In this document: in pieces, positions 44,470-52,853 of the stretch
Numbering within the stretch: the first letter of the stretch is position 1
Layout of the letters: every line of letters begins with the position of its first letter
NCBI RefSeq assembly: GCF_015687175.1
Contig: NZ_JADPQG010000005.1
Span: 352,271 to 416,270 of the forward strand
Reading direction: 5' to 3'
Length of the DNA stretch: 64,000 nucleotides
From: Reinekea sp. G2M2-21
Lineage (GTDB): Bacteria; Pseudomonadota; Gammaproteobacteria; Pseudomonadales; Natronospirillaceae
Translations under genes and position numbers: made by a program
The notes under the pieces: generated by a model
What the model was told of the DNA's origin: nothing
What the model saw: the letters and a program-made list of their open reading frames with translations, nothing else
Databases searched by the model: none

Positions 44470-45127
44470 AGAGTGCGGCCAGATCCGCATCGGATACCTG
44501 CGATGCCGGATGGTCAAAATAAATCGCGCCCTGTTTTAAACCGATGATCCGGTCGAACAGCGTTACCGCGAGAGACACATCGTGCAGGGTTACCACAACG
44601 GTGGTGTGCTTATCCAGAACCTGGCGCAGAATGGATTCACTTTGCACTGGGTCCAAACTGGAAACCGGTTCGTCGCCCAGAAAAACCGTACACTGCCGGT
44701 ACAACGCGCGACCGATCGCGACCCGTTGGCGTTGTCCGCCGGATAGTCGGTCGACACTGTGGCGCAGTTTATCGCCGATTCCCAAACGGTTGGCGATGTC
44801 CGCTACTTCTGCCCGGGGCTTGGCAAAGGGGCGCGCAAGATTCAGCAGGTTATACAACGAGGAATGTTGTTCCAGCTGGCCCATATAGATGTTGTGATAA
44901 ACCGACAGAATATCGACCAGCGCATCGGCCTGAGGGCACAAGGCCACGTGTGCGCGCTGTTGTTGAAACAGCGTATTGAGCAAGCTCGTTTTTCCGGCAC
45001 CGGAGGGACCCACTATCGCAATTTTTTCACCATCGTGAATGGTCAGTGAAATGTCGTTGAGTACCTGATGTACACCGAGCGTCAGTGACGCCCGGTGCAG
45101 GGAAAAACGCGGGGCTGCTGCGTTCAT
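44459..45127 (-). CDS. ABC transporter ATPase, PhnC-like
   Basis: 222 residues. Walker A GPSGAGKTS (40-48), signature LSGGQ (128-132), Walker B VFLGDEP (148-154) with SSLDP following, and switch His in VTLHDVSLA. The stretch after Walker A is shorter than in standard PhnC. It overlaps the binding-protein gene by ATGA and the permease gene by 11 bases, indicating translational coupling of the three. Confidence 0.92.
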   Translation of the reverse strand: MNAAAPRFSLHRASLTLGVHQVLNDISLTIHDGEKIAIVGPSGAGKTSLLNTLFQQQRAHVALCPQADALVDILSVYHNIYMGQLEQHSSLYNLLNLARPFAKPRAEVADIANRLGIGDKLRHSVDRLSGGQRQRVAIGRALYRQCTVFLGDEPVSSLDPVQSESILRQVLDKHTTVVVTLHDVSLAVTLFDRIIGLKQGAIYFDHPASQVSDADLAALYDQ

Positions 45128-45996
45128 CAGTCGAGCAGGCCGATGGCTTGCGCCGTTTTTTCAATGGGCAGGTAGTCGGCGTTGCTGGCCGGCACAAAAG
45201 AGGCACGAGGGAAACTGGCCAGTAAGTCTGGGTCGGTCATGTTCAACAACGCACGTTGAACTTTCTCAATGGTGCCGTCACCAAAGCTGTCGTTTAAATC
45301 GCCGCGTACGGTCCATTGGTAATCCGGGTAGGTTGGTGTGCTCCAGATAACGCTGATCTTGCTTGGGTCGATATGGCCCGCAGCCAGTTCATTTTCCCAA
45401 ACCTTATAATTTACCGCGCCCACCTGATACGCACCGGCTTGTACCTGTGCAATGGTTTGGCTGTGATCGTTGGCAAAACCGACGCGTCGGAAAATATCTT
45501 CCGGTGCTGCGTTGAAAAATTCGCGAATATAAAATTCCGGCATCAGTCGACCAGAGGTGGAACCCTTGGCACCGAAGGTGAACGTTTTTTCTGTGATGTC
45601 CGCCGGGAAATTTTCCGAAGCCGTCAGGCCGGTAGAGTGGTGCGCAATCAGATAGGTTTTAAAGAACTGGTCTTCATAGCCTTGTGCAATAGCCACGGAA
45701 CCTGGTACCTGAAGACGGGCACGCACGCCGGACAAACCACCAAACCAAGCTAACTGTACCTGATTATTTTTAAACGCTGTGATGGCCGCCGCGTAAGACT
45801 TAACAGGGATGTAATTCACTTCGATGCCCAGTTCGGCGCTTAAGTAATCGGCGACTTTGTTAAAGCGTTCCTGCAAGCGGGATTCATCTTCGTCGGGAAT
45901 GGCGGTAAAGGTGAAGGTTTGTGCAGCCGCCAGTGATGAAAAGGCTAAAATAACCGTGGTGATTGCGGTAATAAAGCGTCGGGAAAAATTAAACAT
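45127..45996 (-). CDS. PhnD-family periplasmic binding protein (putative selenate/oxyanion)
   Basis: 289 residues from ATG 45,996 with a signal peptide cleaved after SLAAA. The mature sequence FTFTAIPDEDESRLQERFNKVADYLSAELG, LAWFGGLSGVRARLQVPGS, TFGAKGSTSGRLMPEFYIRE and VGAVNYKVWENE follows the PhnD-like group that databases often label putative selenate ABC transporter receptor. An in-frame ATG 25 codons upstream would precede the signal peptide and is unlikely. Selenate is an annotation convention; phosphonate, phosphite or another oxyanion is possible. Confidence 0.88.
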   Translation of the reverse strand: MFNFSRRFITAITTVILAFSSLAAAQTFTFTAIPDEDESRLQERFNKVADYLSAELGIEVNYIPVKSYAAAITAFKNNQVQLAWFGGLSGVRARLQVPGSVAIAQGYEDQFFKTYLIAHHSTGLTASENFPADITEKTFTFGAKGSTSGRLMPEFYIREFFNAAPEDIFRRVGFANDHSQTIAQVQAGAYQVGAVNYKVWENELAAGHIDPSKISVIWSTPTYPDYQWTVRGDLNDSFGDGTIEKVQRALLNMTDPDLLASFPRASFVPASNADYLPIEKTAQAIGLLD

Positions 45997-46073
45997 GAGT
46001 TCGTCCGTGTGAATTGATTCAGGGGAATAAAAAACGGACGCGAGTATATCGGTTGCCTGTGGAATAACCAACC

Positions 46074-46095
46074 GTCGACAGCCGCCGCTGTCGAC
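46074..46095. other. Hairpin between MATE and binding-protein genes
   Basis: GTCGACAGC and GCTGTCGAC form a perfect 9-base stem with loop CGCC. The minus-strand tail is only weakly T-rich, so it may be a terminator for the MATE gene or an operator for the transporter operon. Confidence 0.45.
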
Positions 46096-46118
46096 AGTGG
46101 TTCACAAAAATGAACGAT

Positions 46119-47507
46119 TTATGCGTGATTATCCGGGTAGAGTAAGCCGTAACGGAACGCCAGTTTTTGTCGTCGTTTAAACAACACCCACAGTGTCAGC
46201 AGTAACGCGAGAGCTTCGGCGCCCGGGCTGGCGTACCAGATCCCCCATTCGCCGAAAAACATCGGCAGCGTGAACATCAGCGGTAAGGCGAACAGGTAGG
46301 TTTTAGATAAACCTAATATACCTGCTCTCAATGCGTCCCCGATGCTTTGAAAAAACATCGATACCATTAACAGCGGGCCCAATAAAAACAGCGCTAAAAT
46401 CGATACCGGTAATATACGTGCCACCTCGTTGGTGACGGCCATATCGTCCACAAACCAGCCCCCAATTTGATGCCGTAACAACCAGAGAATGGCTTCGATG
46501 CTGGTGCAATACACGAGCGCTGCGATGAGCGCTATTTTGATACTGCTGTTGGTGCGTTGGTAATTTTTAGCGCCAACGTTGTTCCCGACAATACTCTGAA
46601 ACGCCATACTCAAACCCAATAACGGCAAGAATATAAAGGTATTCAGCCGGGTGATGATGCCGTAGGCACCCACGGTGGTGGCATAGTGATTGACACTCCA
46701 TTTTTGCAGGTTAAACAAAATGGCAGCGGACATCAGCGCGACACCAATGTAAGTCAGACTGGACGGCGTACCCAGCGCCAGGAATTCGCGCCAGTGATGC
46801 CGACGAGGCGACACGCGCATAACCTGAATGTTCAGATGGTTGGTCGGTCGGCGACGGAACCAGAACACCGGAATCAACGACAGCGCCTGCGCCAATATGG
46901 TGCCATAAGCCGAACCGGCAACGCCCATGTGCAATTGCGCAATGAACAGATAGTTGAGTACGGCGTTTAGCAACACGGACGATAAAGACACCAACGCCAT
47001 AAAACCGATGTGACCTTCACAACGCAAAGAGTCACCATTAATCGATAACGTAAATGTCAGTGGTGACGCAAACACCAGAATGGCAATGTACAGGTAACTC
47101 ATATCCGCCAACGTTTGCGAGTTATTGTTGGCCATAAGGGTCATTGTTTTGCCGGCGCTGATAAACAAAACAATTAACACCACACAAACCAATAATGACA
47201 GGGTGATGGCTTGCGCAAATGTTTCTTTGGCGTCTTGAGTGTCGCCCGCACCCAAGGTTCGCGCCATCACACTGGCGAAACCATTAGACACTAGCGTGGA
47301 CAGCGCAACGATCAGCATAAAGGCTGGGAACATGGCGGTGACCGCCGTCAGCGCGTCAGCACCGACAAAAATCCCCAGGAAGTAGGCATCGACCAGATTA
47401 AACGACCCGTTAACCAGCATCATTAAAATGATGGGCGCGGCGGTTTTGGCAAATACCGAGGCTAGTGAGCCGTTGAGGTAAACGTTGTTATGGGTGGTTT
47501 CAGTCAT
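46119..47507 (-). CDS. MATE family efflux transporter
   Basis: 462 residues, 12 predicted helices in two six-helix bundles. Starts with SVFAKTAAPIILMMLVNGSFNLVDAYFLGIFVG, a typical MATE first helix pair, and the second half begins FLALGTPSSLTYIGVALMSAAI. Exports cationic drugs or metabolites using Na+ or H+. It overlaps the stop of the DUF2239 gene upstream by eight bases and is cotranscribed with it. Confidence 0.92.
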   Translation of the reverse strand: MTETTHNNVYLNGSLASVFAKTAAPIILMMLVNGSFNLVDAYFLGIFVGADALTAVTAMFPAFMLIVALSTLVSNGFASVMARTLGAGDTQDAKETFAQAITLSLLVCVVLIVLFISAGKTMTLMANNNSQTLADMSYLYIAILVFASPLTFTLSINGDSLRCEGHIGFMALVSLSSVLLNAVLNYLFIAQLHMGVAGSAYGTILAQALSLIPVFWFRRRPTNHLNIQVMRVSPRRHHWREFLALGTPSSLTYIGVALMSAAILFNLQKWSVNHYATTVGAYGIITRLNTFIFLPLLGLSMAFQSIVGNNVGAKNYQRTNSSIKIALIAALVYCTSIEAILWLLRHQIGGWFVDDMAVTNEVARILPVSILALFLLGPLLMVSMFFQSIGDALRAGILGLSKTYLFALPLMFTLPMFFGEWGIWYASPGAEALALLLTLWVLFKRRQKLAFRYGLLYPDNHA

Positions 47508-48081
47508 CTTTGGGTCCCTGATGAATTGCGCTGATGGCGTTGAATTTGTCCATCACGATCTGTTGAAAATCTTCTGGCCACGCGGCAATCGCCTGCGTAA
47601 AGCTGACTTTGCTGTTGCGATACAACGCGCGGGTGGCCTCTTCAAAGCCGGGCGCGTCTGCGAATACCGACATTAACCCGTGCAATTGGTTTTGCAGCAC
47701 CGTAATACGTTCTTCCGGTGAGGCGTTCTTCATGGCGTGGTCGACCAATCGGCGTAACGTCACTGACGCTCCTCCGCGTTGTGTGGCCAACCATTCCCAG
47801 TGTCTGGGTAACAGGGTGACTTCCTTGGAGGTCACCCCGAGTTTGGGTCGGCCCCGTTTTGACGGGGCTGAGGCTTCGGCTGGTGACAGGACGGTATTGG
47901 CCTGCTCAAGCACGGCCTGTGCGCTGCCATGCCAGCTGAATTCAAGCCGTTTGCAATTGTCCAGTGCAAACACCATGGGCTCAATATTGGGCGCGGTGGC
48001 TTTGGTTTGTTCAATGACCGCGGCTAAATCGCCGCGGGCGAGGATGTTTCGGTCGTAAATGGTGATGTATTCGGTCGACAT
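47500..48081 (-). CDS. DUF2239 family protein
   Basis: 193 residues from ATG 48,081. The central block GRPKLGVTSKEVTLLPRHWEWLATQRGGASVTLRRLVDHA is the DUF2239 signature. The fold suggests a ribbon-helix-helix-like DNA-binding or scaffold element after a GRPKLG hook, but function is unknown. An N-terminal beta part (YITIYDRNILARGDLAAVIEQ) precedes it. Together with the MATE gene it forms a two-gene operon under the paired palindromes at 48,113-48,154. Confidence 0.85.
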   Translation of the reverse strand: MSTEYITIYDRNILARGDLAAVIEQTKATAPNIEPMVFALDNCKRLEFSWHGSAQAVLEQANTVLSPAEASAPSKRGRPKLGVTSKEVTLLPRHWEWLATQRGGASVTLRRLVDHAMKNASPEERITVLQNQLHGLMSVFADAPGFEEATRALYRNSKVSFTQAIAAWPEDFQQIVMDKFNAISAIHQGPKDD

Positions 48082-48112
48082 GAGAATTCTCATTTAAATC
48101 AAGGTGAAAGCA

Positions 48113-48154
48113 TTTTACCCAGGTAAAATAAAAAATCAAATTTACCGGGGTAAA
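48113..48154. promoter_or_regulatory. Twin palindromic operators and promoter for DUF2239-MATE
   Basis: TTTTACCCAGGTAAAA (48,113-48,128) and TTTACCGGGGTAAA (48,141-48,154) are two near-identical dyads, TTTACC-NN-GGTAAA, with centres 27 bases apart. On the minus strand they overlap a promoter-like TTGATT, 16 bases, TAAAAT. This is the expected arrangement for a repressor, possibly the product of a gene elsewhere, since no TetR/MarR-type regulator is adjacent. Confidence 0.6.
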
Positions 48155-48254
48155 AATAAGGAGACTCATGGTCAGTGCAGTAAAGCGAAGAGGGCAATAA
48201 AGCGTGTAGAGCCTGATTTAAGCGGCGCCTGGCCGAACTCTATGGTTTGGTGAA

Positions 48255-48385
48255 CTGATCAACCATGCATCATGGTTGGTCAGCACTCCCGAGTCAATCA
48301 CCGTTCAAGTGCTGTGTTCACGAATAAATTCCCAAATTGTCCATGTTTATGGCTAGAAACTCCTGCCTTACTAATATTATTAGTA
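48255..48385. promoter_or_regulatory. Palindromes upstream of the MalFG-type sugar transporter
   Basis: In the gene-free interval 48,160-48,546: CTGATCAACCATG pairs with CATGGTTGGTCAG (48,255-48,283, one G-T pair), and TACTAATATTATTAGTA (48,369-48,385) is a perfect 17-base palindrome. Either may be an operator for the LacI-family regulator encoded at the end of the operon. No promoter is certain. Confidence 0.4.
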
Positions 48386-48546
48386 ATATTATTATCGGCA
48401 GATGCGAAAACAACAAAAAAACTGGTAACTCATTGTGAGTCGATGATTACCCGGAGTATTCGATATGAAATATGCAATGACACCCTTCGGCAGGGGTAAC
48501 AAAAGCCGTCGCCACAACCCAGTGGTATCTGCCGTGGAGGCGAGTC

Positions 48547-49413
48547 ATGAATAAACGCATTGACTGGGCTGGTTATGCCTTTTTAGCACCTTACCTCATC
48601 GTCTTTGTTGCTATGGTGGTCATCCCCCTGTTTTGGGGGATTAACCTGAGTCTGCAAAAAGCGGATCTCTTTGGTCCTGGGGAATTTGTTGGGTTAGATA
48701 ACTATCGTCGATTGTTTGCGAATAAGATCTTTCTTCAAACTGTCGGGAACACGTTTAAATTTGTCCTGATTACGGTGCCACCCTTGGTTGTCTTAGGGTT
48801 AGGGCTGGCGTTGGCGCTGAATAAAGAAGCCCCGTTGCCAAGTCTATTGCGGGGTATTTTTTTCTCATCAACGGTACTTTCTGTCACCGTGGTTACCTTG
48901 ATCTGGCGCATCATCTTTATACCCAATGACGGAGTGATGGCGAACTTATTCAATGTTTTTGGATGGGAGCCGATTGCGTTTCTATCGGACCCGGATTGGT
49001 CGCTGATCTCAGTGGCGATCGCAACAATCTGGTGGTGTCTGGGGTTGCCAATGATGCTGTTTGTCGCTGCGCTGCAACAGATTCCCAAAGATCTTTACGA
49101 GGCTGCCGCCATCGATGGTGCGAATCGATGGAATGAATTTTTCAAGATTACCTTACCGTCTATCGGCCGCACCATTGTGTTGGTGATCATCATCGAAATC
49201 GTGATGCAGTTTCAATTATTTGGTCAGGCTCTGTTGATGACTCAAGGTGGACCGAATAACACGTCGAGATCCATCGTGATGTTTATCTACGACGCTGGTT
49301 TCCGTCGTTGGGATATTGGTTCAGCGGCCGCGGCCTCACAAATTTTGTTTCTATTGATACTGATTGCCGCTATGGCGCAATTCGCGTTAAGTCGTCGACA
49401 GGGGGATGCGTGA
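48547..49413 (+). CDS. Sugar ABC transporter permease (MalF/UgpA type)
   Basis: 288 residues, six helices. The EAA loop EAAAIDGANRWNEFFKITLPSI contacts the ATPase. GGAGG precedes the ATG. By family it is one half of a CUT1-type channel for oligosaccharides. It overlaps the next permease by TGATG. No CUT1 ATPase gene (MalK/UgpC type) is present in this operon, so a shared MsmK-like ATPase elsewhere is needed. Confidence 0.94.
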   Translation: MNKRIDWAGYAFLAPYLIVFVAMVVIPLFWGINLSLQKADLFGPGEFVGLDNYRRLFANKIFLQTVGNTFKFVLITVPPLVVLGLGLALALNKEAPLPSLLRGIFFSSTVLSVTVVTLIWRIIFIPNDGVMANLFNVFGWEPIAFLSDPDWSLISVAIATIWWCLGLPMMLFVAALQQIPKDLYEAAAIDGANRWNEFFKITLPSIGRTIVLVIIIEIVMQFQLFGQALLMTQGGPNNTSRSIVMFIYDAGFRRWDIGSAAAASQILFLLILIAAMAQFALSRRQGDA

Positions 49414-50312
49414 TGACTCAGTTACCTTTAATGAAAAAGTCTGGCCCCGCCCGCAAAGTGCATTCGATGTCGCTATCTGAATTGATCAGCCGTATTGGTG
49501 TTAAGCATATGCTTATTGTCATGATGGTGGTTCTGTCTGTCGTTATGCTGGCACCTTTTTTATGGACCGTCGGTTTGAGTTTAAAGTCGAACCAGGAATT
49601 AATGATGGGAACCGATGCGGTATTCCGGTTTCCCTATACGCTAAAAAATTACGCGGACATTTTCGAAAATTCACATGTGTTTCGTTGGTTGACGAACAGC
49701 CTTGTGGTGTCGATCGGTATGACAACCGGTGTGCTGCTCTTGTCATCGCTGGCGGGCTATGCCTTCGCACGATTGGAGTTCCCTTTTAAACGCACGATTT
49801 TCGTCATTGTACTGATGGGGTTGGCGGTGCCTGAGCAAGCCGTGATTATCGCTCGGCATCAGATTTTCAGTTCAATGTCATTGCACAATACTTATGCCGG
49901 ACTCATTCTGCCAGGTCTGTCCGCGCCCTTTGGTGTTTTTCTGATGACGCAGTTTTTCAAGGCGATTCCCCGCGAAATTGATGAAGCAGCAATGTTAGAC
50001 AACGCCAGTAAGATAACCATTTTTTGGCGTGTCCTGTTACCACTGACGCTACCTGCGCAGGCGACCTTGGGCATATTAACGTTCCTGACATCGTGGAACG
50101 ACTATTTCTGGCCACTTATTTCGGCCACAGAACAAGACATGTTTACATTGACCGTTGGTATTGCTTCTTCACAGCAGAACTTTGCACAGAGTGAAGGGTT
50201 GGGCTTTCTTGCCTCGCAAGCCATCTTCTCGGCATTGCCTATTTTGATCGTCTATGTCTTGTTCCAAAAACATATTGTAACGGCCGTTGCCGGTGGCGCG
50301 GTGAAGCAATAA
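49413..50312 (+). CDS. Sugar ABC transporter permease (MalG/UgpE type)
   Basis: 299 residues from ATG 49,413, overlapping the previous stop (TGATG); the frame is open further upstream but inside the preceding gene. Six helices and EAA loop REIDEAAMLDNASKITIFWRVLLPL. A 35-residue polar N-terminus precedes the first helix (HMLIVMMVVLSVVMLAPFLWTVGLSLK). Forms the heterodimeric channel with the upstream permease. Confidence 0.94.
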   Translation: MTQLPLMKKSGPARKVHSMSLSELISRIGVKHMLIVMMVVLSVVMLAPFLWTVGLSLKSNQELMMGTDAVFRFPYTLKNYADIFENSHVFRWLTNSLVVSIGMTTGVLLLSSLAGYAFARLEFPFKRTIFVIVLMGLAVPEQAVIIARHQIFSSMSLHNTYAGLILPGLSAPFGVFLMTQFFKAIPREIDEAAMLDNASKITIFWRVLLPLTLPAQATLGILTFLTSWNDYFWPLISATEQDMFTLTVGIASSQQNFAQSEGLGFLASQAIFSALPILIVYVLFQKHIVTAVAGGAVKQ

Positions 50313-50449
50313 AGAAAGAAACGAGTGTTTCCGATGGTTGGGTAAGGAGAATCCGATCATCACACCTGACCTGTCAGGTATGCGCAAATTTGCATAAAAA
50401 TGTTGAAACTTAAACCACTATAAACAAGAAAACTGAAAGGGTTTATAAC

Positions 50450-51760
50450 ATGATTAAACAACAATGGTTAATCCCAGTCGCGTTAGCGACATGTATGACA
50501 ACTGGCCAGGCGCTGGCAAAAACAGAACTGCACCTTCAACGCTTTTTTGGTGCGTGCGAAGCGGAGTATGGTGAAAATACCAACGTTGATGCAGCTGAAG
50601 GTGAATGCGGCATCATGACCTCGCTGATCAATAAATTTGCGGCGGAAAATCCAGATATCGACGTCAAAGTCACCACGGTTGAGTGGCCCGGGTATGATCA
50701 GTTAACGGCGCAAATGGCCAGCCGTACGCCACCAGATCTGGTGACTATGCATAACTCTGTCATTGCTGACTACCAATCCCGTCGGTTAATTTTACCGATA
50801 AACGATCTGTTGCAGCAGGGCAATATCGACACAGCTGACTTCACTTCAACCGCGTTGAATGGTGTCGTACGTGACGGTGAAGTATTTGGCTTGCCGATGG
50901 ACACATGGACGATGTTGTATCACGTTAACACCAACCTGATGGCCCAAGCTGGGTTAATGAAGGCTGATGGTACGCCGATGTTGCCAGGTAGCTCTGCTGA
51001 AATGCTGCAGATGGCCCGCCAGTTTAAAGATAAAACCGGCAAGCCTTATCTGATTCAGATCCTGTCCAATGAAACAGCCGCGTATACGCGTATGTTTTAC
51101 ACGTATCTGTTTCAGCAAGAAGAAAACTTCTTTGCGGACCCGAACAAGATCTCTCTGCAGACCGACGCTGCCCGTACCATTGTCAATCACTTCAAAACGA
51201 TTTATGACGAAGGCCTGACGACAAAGAATATGGATTACCCGGCAACGGTTTCTGCGTTCTCCGGTGGTGAAGGCGGTATATTGATGAACGGCAACTGGTT
51301 ACTGGGTGCTTATACGGCGGAGTCTAAGAAAACCGACAGTCAGTTATACAATGCTTACCAGGCGTATCCGTATCCACAACTGTTTGCGAACGACGATTTG
51401 TTTGTAGATGGGCATTCGTGGGTTATGCCAAACAAAAAACGCAACAAGAAGGAACTGGCTGCTACCGCTGCGTTCTTTAAGTTTATGGCAGAAAACGATT
51501 ACCAGTGGTCTCGTACCGGGCACTTACCGAGCATGAAAGCGGTTCTGGATAACCCCGACTTTAAAGCGCTGCCTCACCGCTCCAGCCTGATGAGTGTGAC
51601 AACTCGTGGCAAAGGGTTGCCTGGTGGTGTGAAGCGTCAGTTCGCGGTTCAGGACATCATTGGTGAAGAACTGGCATCGGCTATTACCGGTGTTAAATCG
51701 GTGGATGCTGCGTTGAAAGATGCAGAAGATCGAGTGAACGATCTGTTAGGCAATCTGTAA
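50450..51760 (+). CDS. Extracellular solute-binding protein, family 1 (CUT1)
   Basis: 436 residues with a signal peptide (IPVALATCMTTGQALA, cleaved before KTELHLQ). Family-1 binding fold: FAAENPDIDVKVTTVEWPGYDQLTAQMASRTPPDLVTMH near the start, and GGEGGILMNGNWLLGAY and LPGGVKRQFAVQDIIGEELASA later. Aromatic-rich surface typical of oligosaccharide receptors. It lies after both permease genes, 137 bases downstream, with its own leader containing the dyad GCAAATTTGC (50,384-50,393). Substrate probably arabino-oligosaccharide given the GH43 gene. Confidence 0.92.
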   Translation: MIKQQWLIPVALATCMTTGQALAKTELHLQRFFGACEAEYGENTNVDAAEGECGIMTSLINKFAAENPDIDVKVTTVEWPGYDQLTAQMASRTPPDLVTMHNSVIADYQSRRLILPINDLLQQGNIDTADFTSTALNGVVRDGEVFGLPMDTWTMLYHVNTNLMAQAGLMKADGTPMLPGSSAEMLQMARQFKDKTGKPYLIQILSNETAAYTRMFYTYLFQQEENFFADPNKISLQTDAARTIVNHFKTIYDEGLTTKNMDYPATVSAFSGGEGGILMNGNWLLGAYTAESKKTDSQLYNAYQAYPYPQLFANDDLFVDGHSWVMPNKKRNKKELAATAAFFKFMAENDYQWSRTGHLPSMKAVLDNPDFKALPHRSSLMSVTTRGKGLPGGVKRQFAVQDIIGEELASAITGVKSVDAALKDAEDRVNDLLGNL

Positions 51761-51774
51761 CAGGTGTGAATATC

Positions 51775-51793
51775 GGAGGGGACATTCCCCTCC
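51775..51793 (+). other. Hairpin between binding-protein and lacI-type genes
   Basis: GGAGGGG and CCCCTCC form a 7-base GC stem with loop ACATT and no T-tract. It probably stabilises the binding-protein mRNA 3' end or limits read-through into the regulator, and it occludes the only Shine-Dalgarno-like GGAGG before the regulator start. Confidence 0.45.
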
Positions 51794-51796
51794 TGA

Positions 51797-52822
51797 ATGG
51801 CAGACGAAATTATGCGTAAGAAAAAAGTGACGATGTTGGACATTGCTACCGAAGTCGGGGTTTCACAACCAACGGTGTCCGTTATTCTAAATGGATCTGG
51901 CAGTGTGAAGGTGTCCGAGGAAACCAAGCAGCGGGTATTTGCGAAAGCCCGTGAGCTGGGTTATCAGTTTAAATCTGTTCGTCATGGCTATCGGCATTCG
52001 CGTATCGCGCTCGTTGTAAACAGTCTGAACATGCATGATCCATTCATATCTGCCATTTCTTCTGCCAAAGCCAGAGCTTGGGAACGAGACGCAGTTTTGT
52101 CGGTGTTTGATTACGAAGACAACGACGATTTGAAAATGGCAATGTTCGATGAGATCCGCACCGGTGATTACCAGGGTCTGATTTTTGCCTCAAACACCCC
52201 TCGTGAGATTGACAGCAGCGAAGTGTTAACGCTGGAAAAACGAGTGTTGTTGAATTGCTATGACAGTGGCAGCGACAAAATACCGGCTCTGTTACCAGCC
52301 GATTCGTTGGGTGGTTTTCGAGCGTGCGAGCATTTGATCAACGCAGGTTACCGAAAAATTGCCATGGTGTGTGGTGAGTCCTGGTCATTATCTTCGATTG
52401 ACCGGGAAAAAGGTTTCCGACAGGCCATGGCCAACCATGGACTGCCGGTTAACGACCACTCAATTGTGTACGGTAACTGGTCGGTGAAACAAGCGTTCCT
52501 GGCGACACAATCGTTGTTGGCTTTACCAAGCCTGCCTGACGCGATTTTCTGCGCGAGCGATTTAATGGTGCTTGGTGTTTATCAAGCGCTTCAACAACGA
52601 GGACTGCGCGTACCTCAGGATATTGCTGTGATCGGGTACGATAACCAGTTACTGGCGACGGAAATAAGCCCGAGTTTGAGTAGCGTTGAATTACCTTATG
52701 ACGAAATGGGCCGCATGGCTGTCGATCAAATTCTGGATGATACTTCCCCGGAATTTCCCGTGATTAAGGTTGAGGGCGAACTTTATGAACGTGAATCGTC
52801 CAGGGCCTTGGTGACTTCCTGA
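51797..52822 (+). CDS. LacI family transcriptional regulator
   Basis: 341 residues; the ATG at 51,812 is an alternative start. Helix-turn-helix VTMLDIATEVGVSQPTVSVILNGSG with hinge helix EETKQRVFAKARELGY, then a periplasmic-binding-like effector domain (IALVVNSLNMHDPFISAISSAKARAWERDA, GYRKIAMVCGE, AIFCASDLMVLGVYQALQQRGLRVPQDIAVIGYDN). It most likely represses the transporter-GH43 operon in which it sits. Effector probably arabinose or an arabino-oligosaccharide (inference). Confidence 0.94.
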   Translation: MADEIMRKKKVTMLDIATEVGVSQPTVSVILNGSGSVKVSEETKQRVFAKARELGYQFKSVRHGYRHSRIALVVNSLNMHDPFISAISSAKARAWERDAVLSVFDYEDNDDLKMAMFDEIRTGDYQGLIFASNTPREIDSSEVLTLEKRVLLNCYDSGSDKIPALLPADSLGGFRACEHLINAGYRKIAMVCGESWSLSSIDREKGFRQAMANHGLPVNDHSIVYGNWSVKQAFLATQSLLALPSLPDAIFCASDLMVLGVYQALQQRGLRVPQDIAVIGYDNQLLATEISPSLSSVELPYDEMGRMAVDQILDDTSPEFPVIKVEGELYERESSRALVTS

Positions 52823-52853
52823 ATTAAATTTGAGGTTGGATGAAAACATTATT

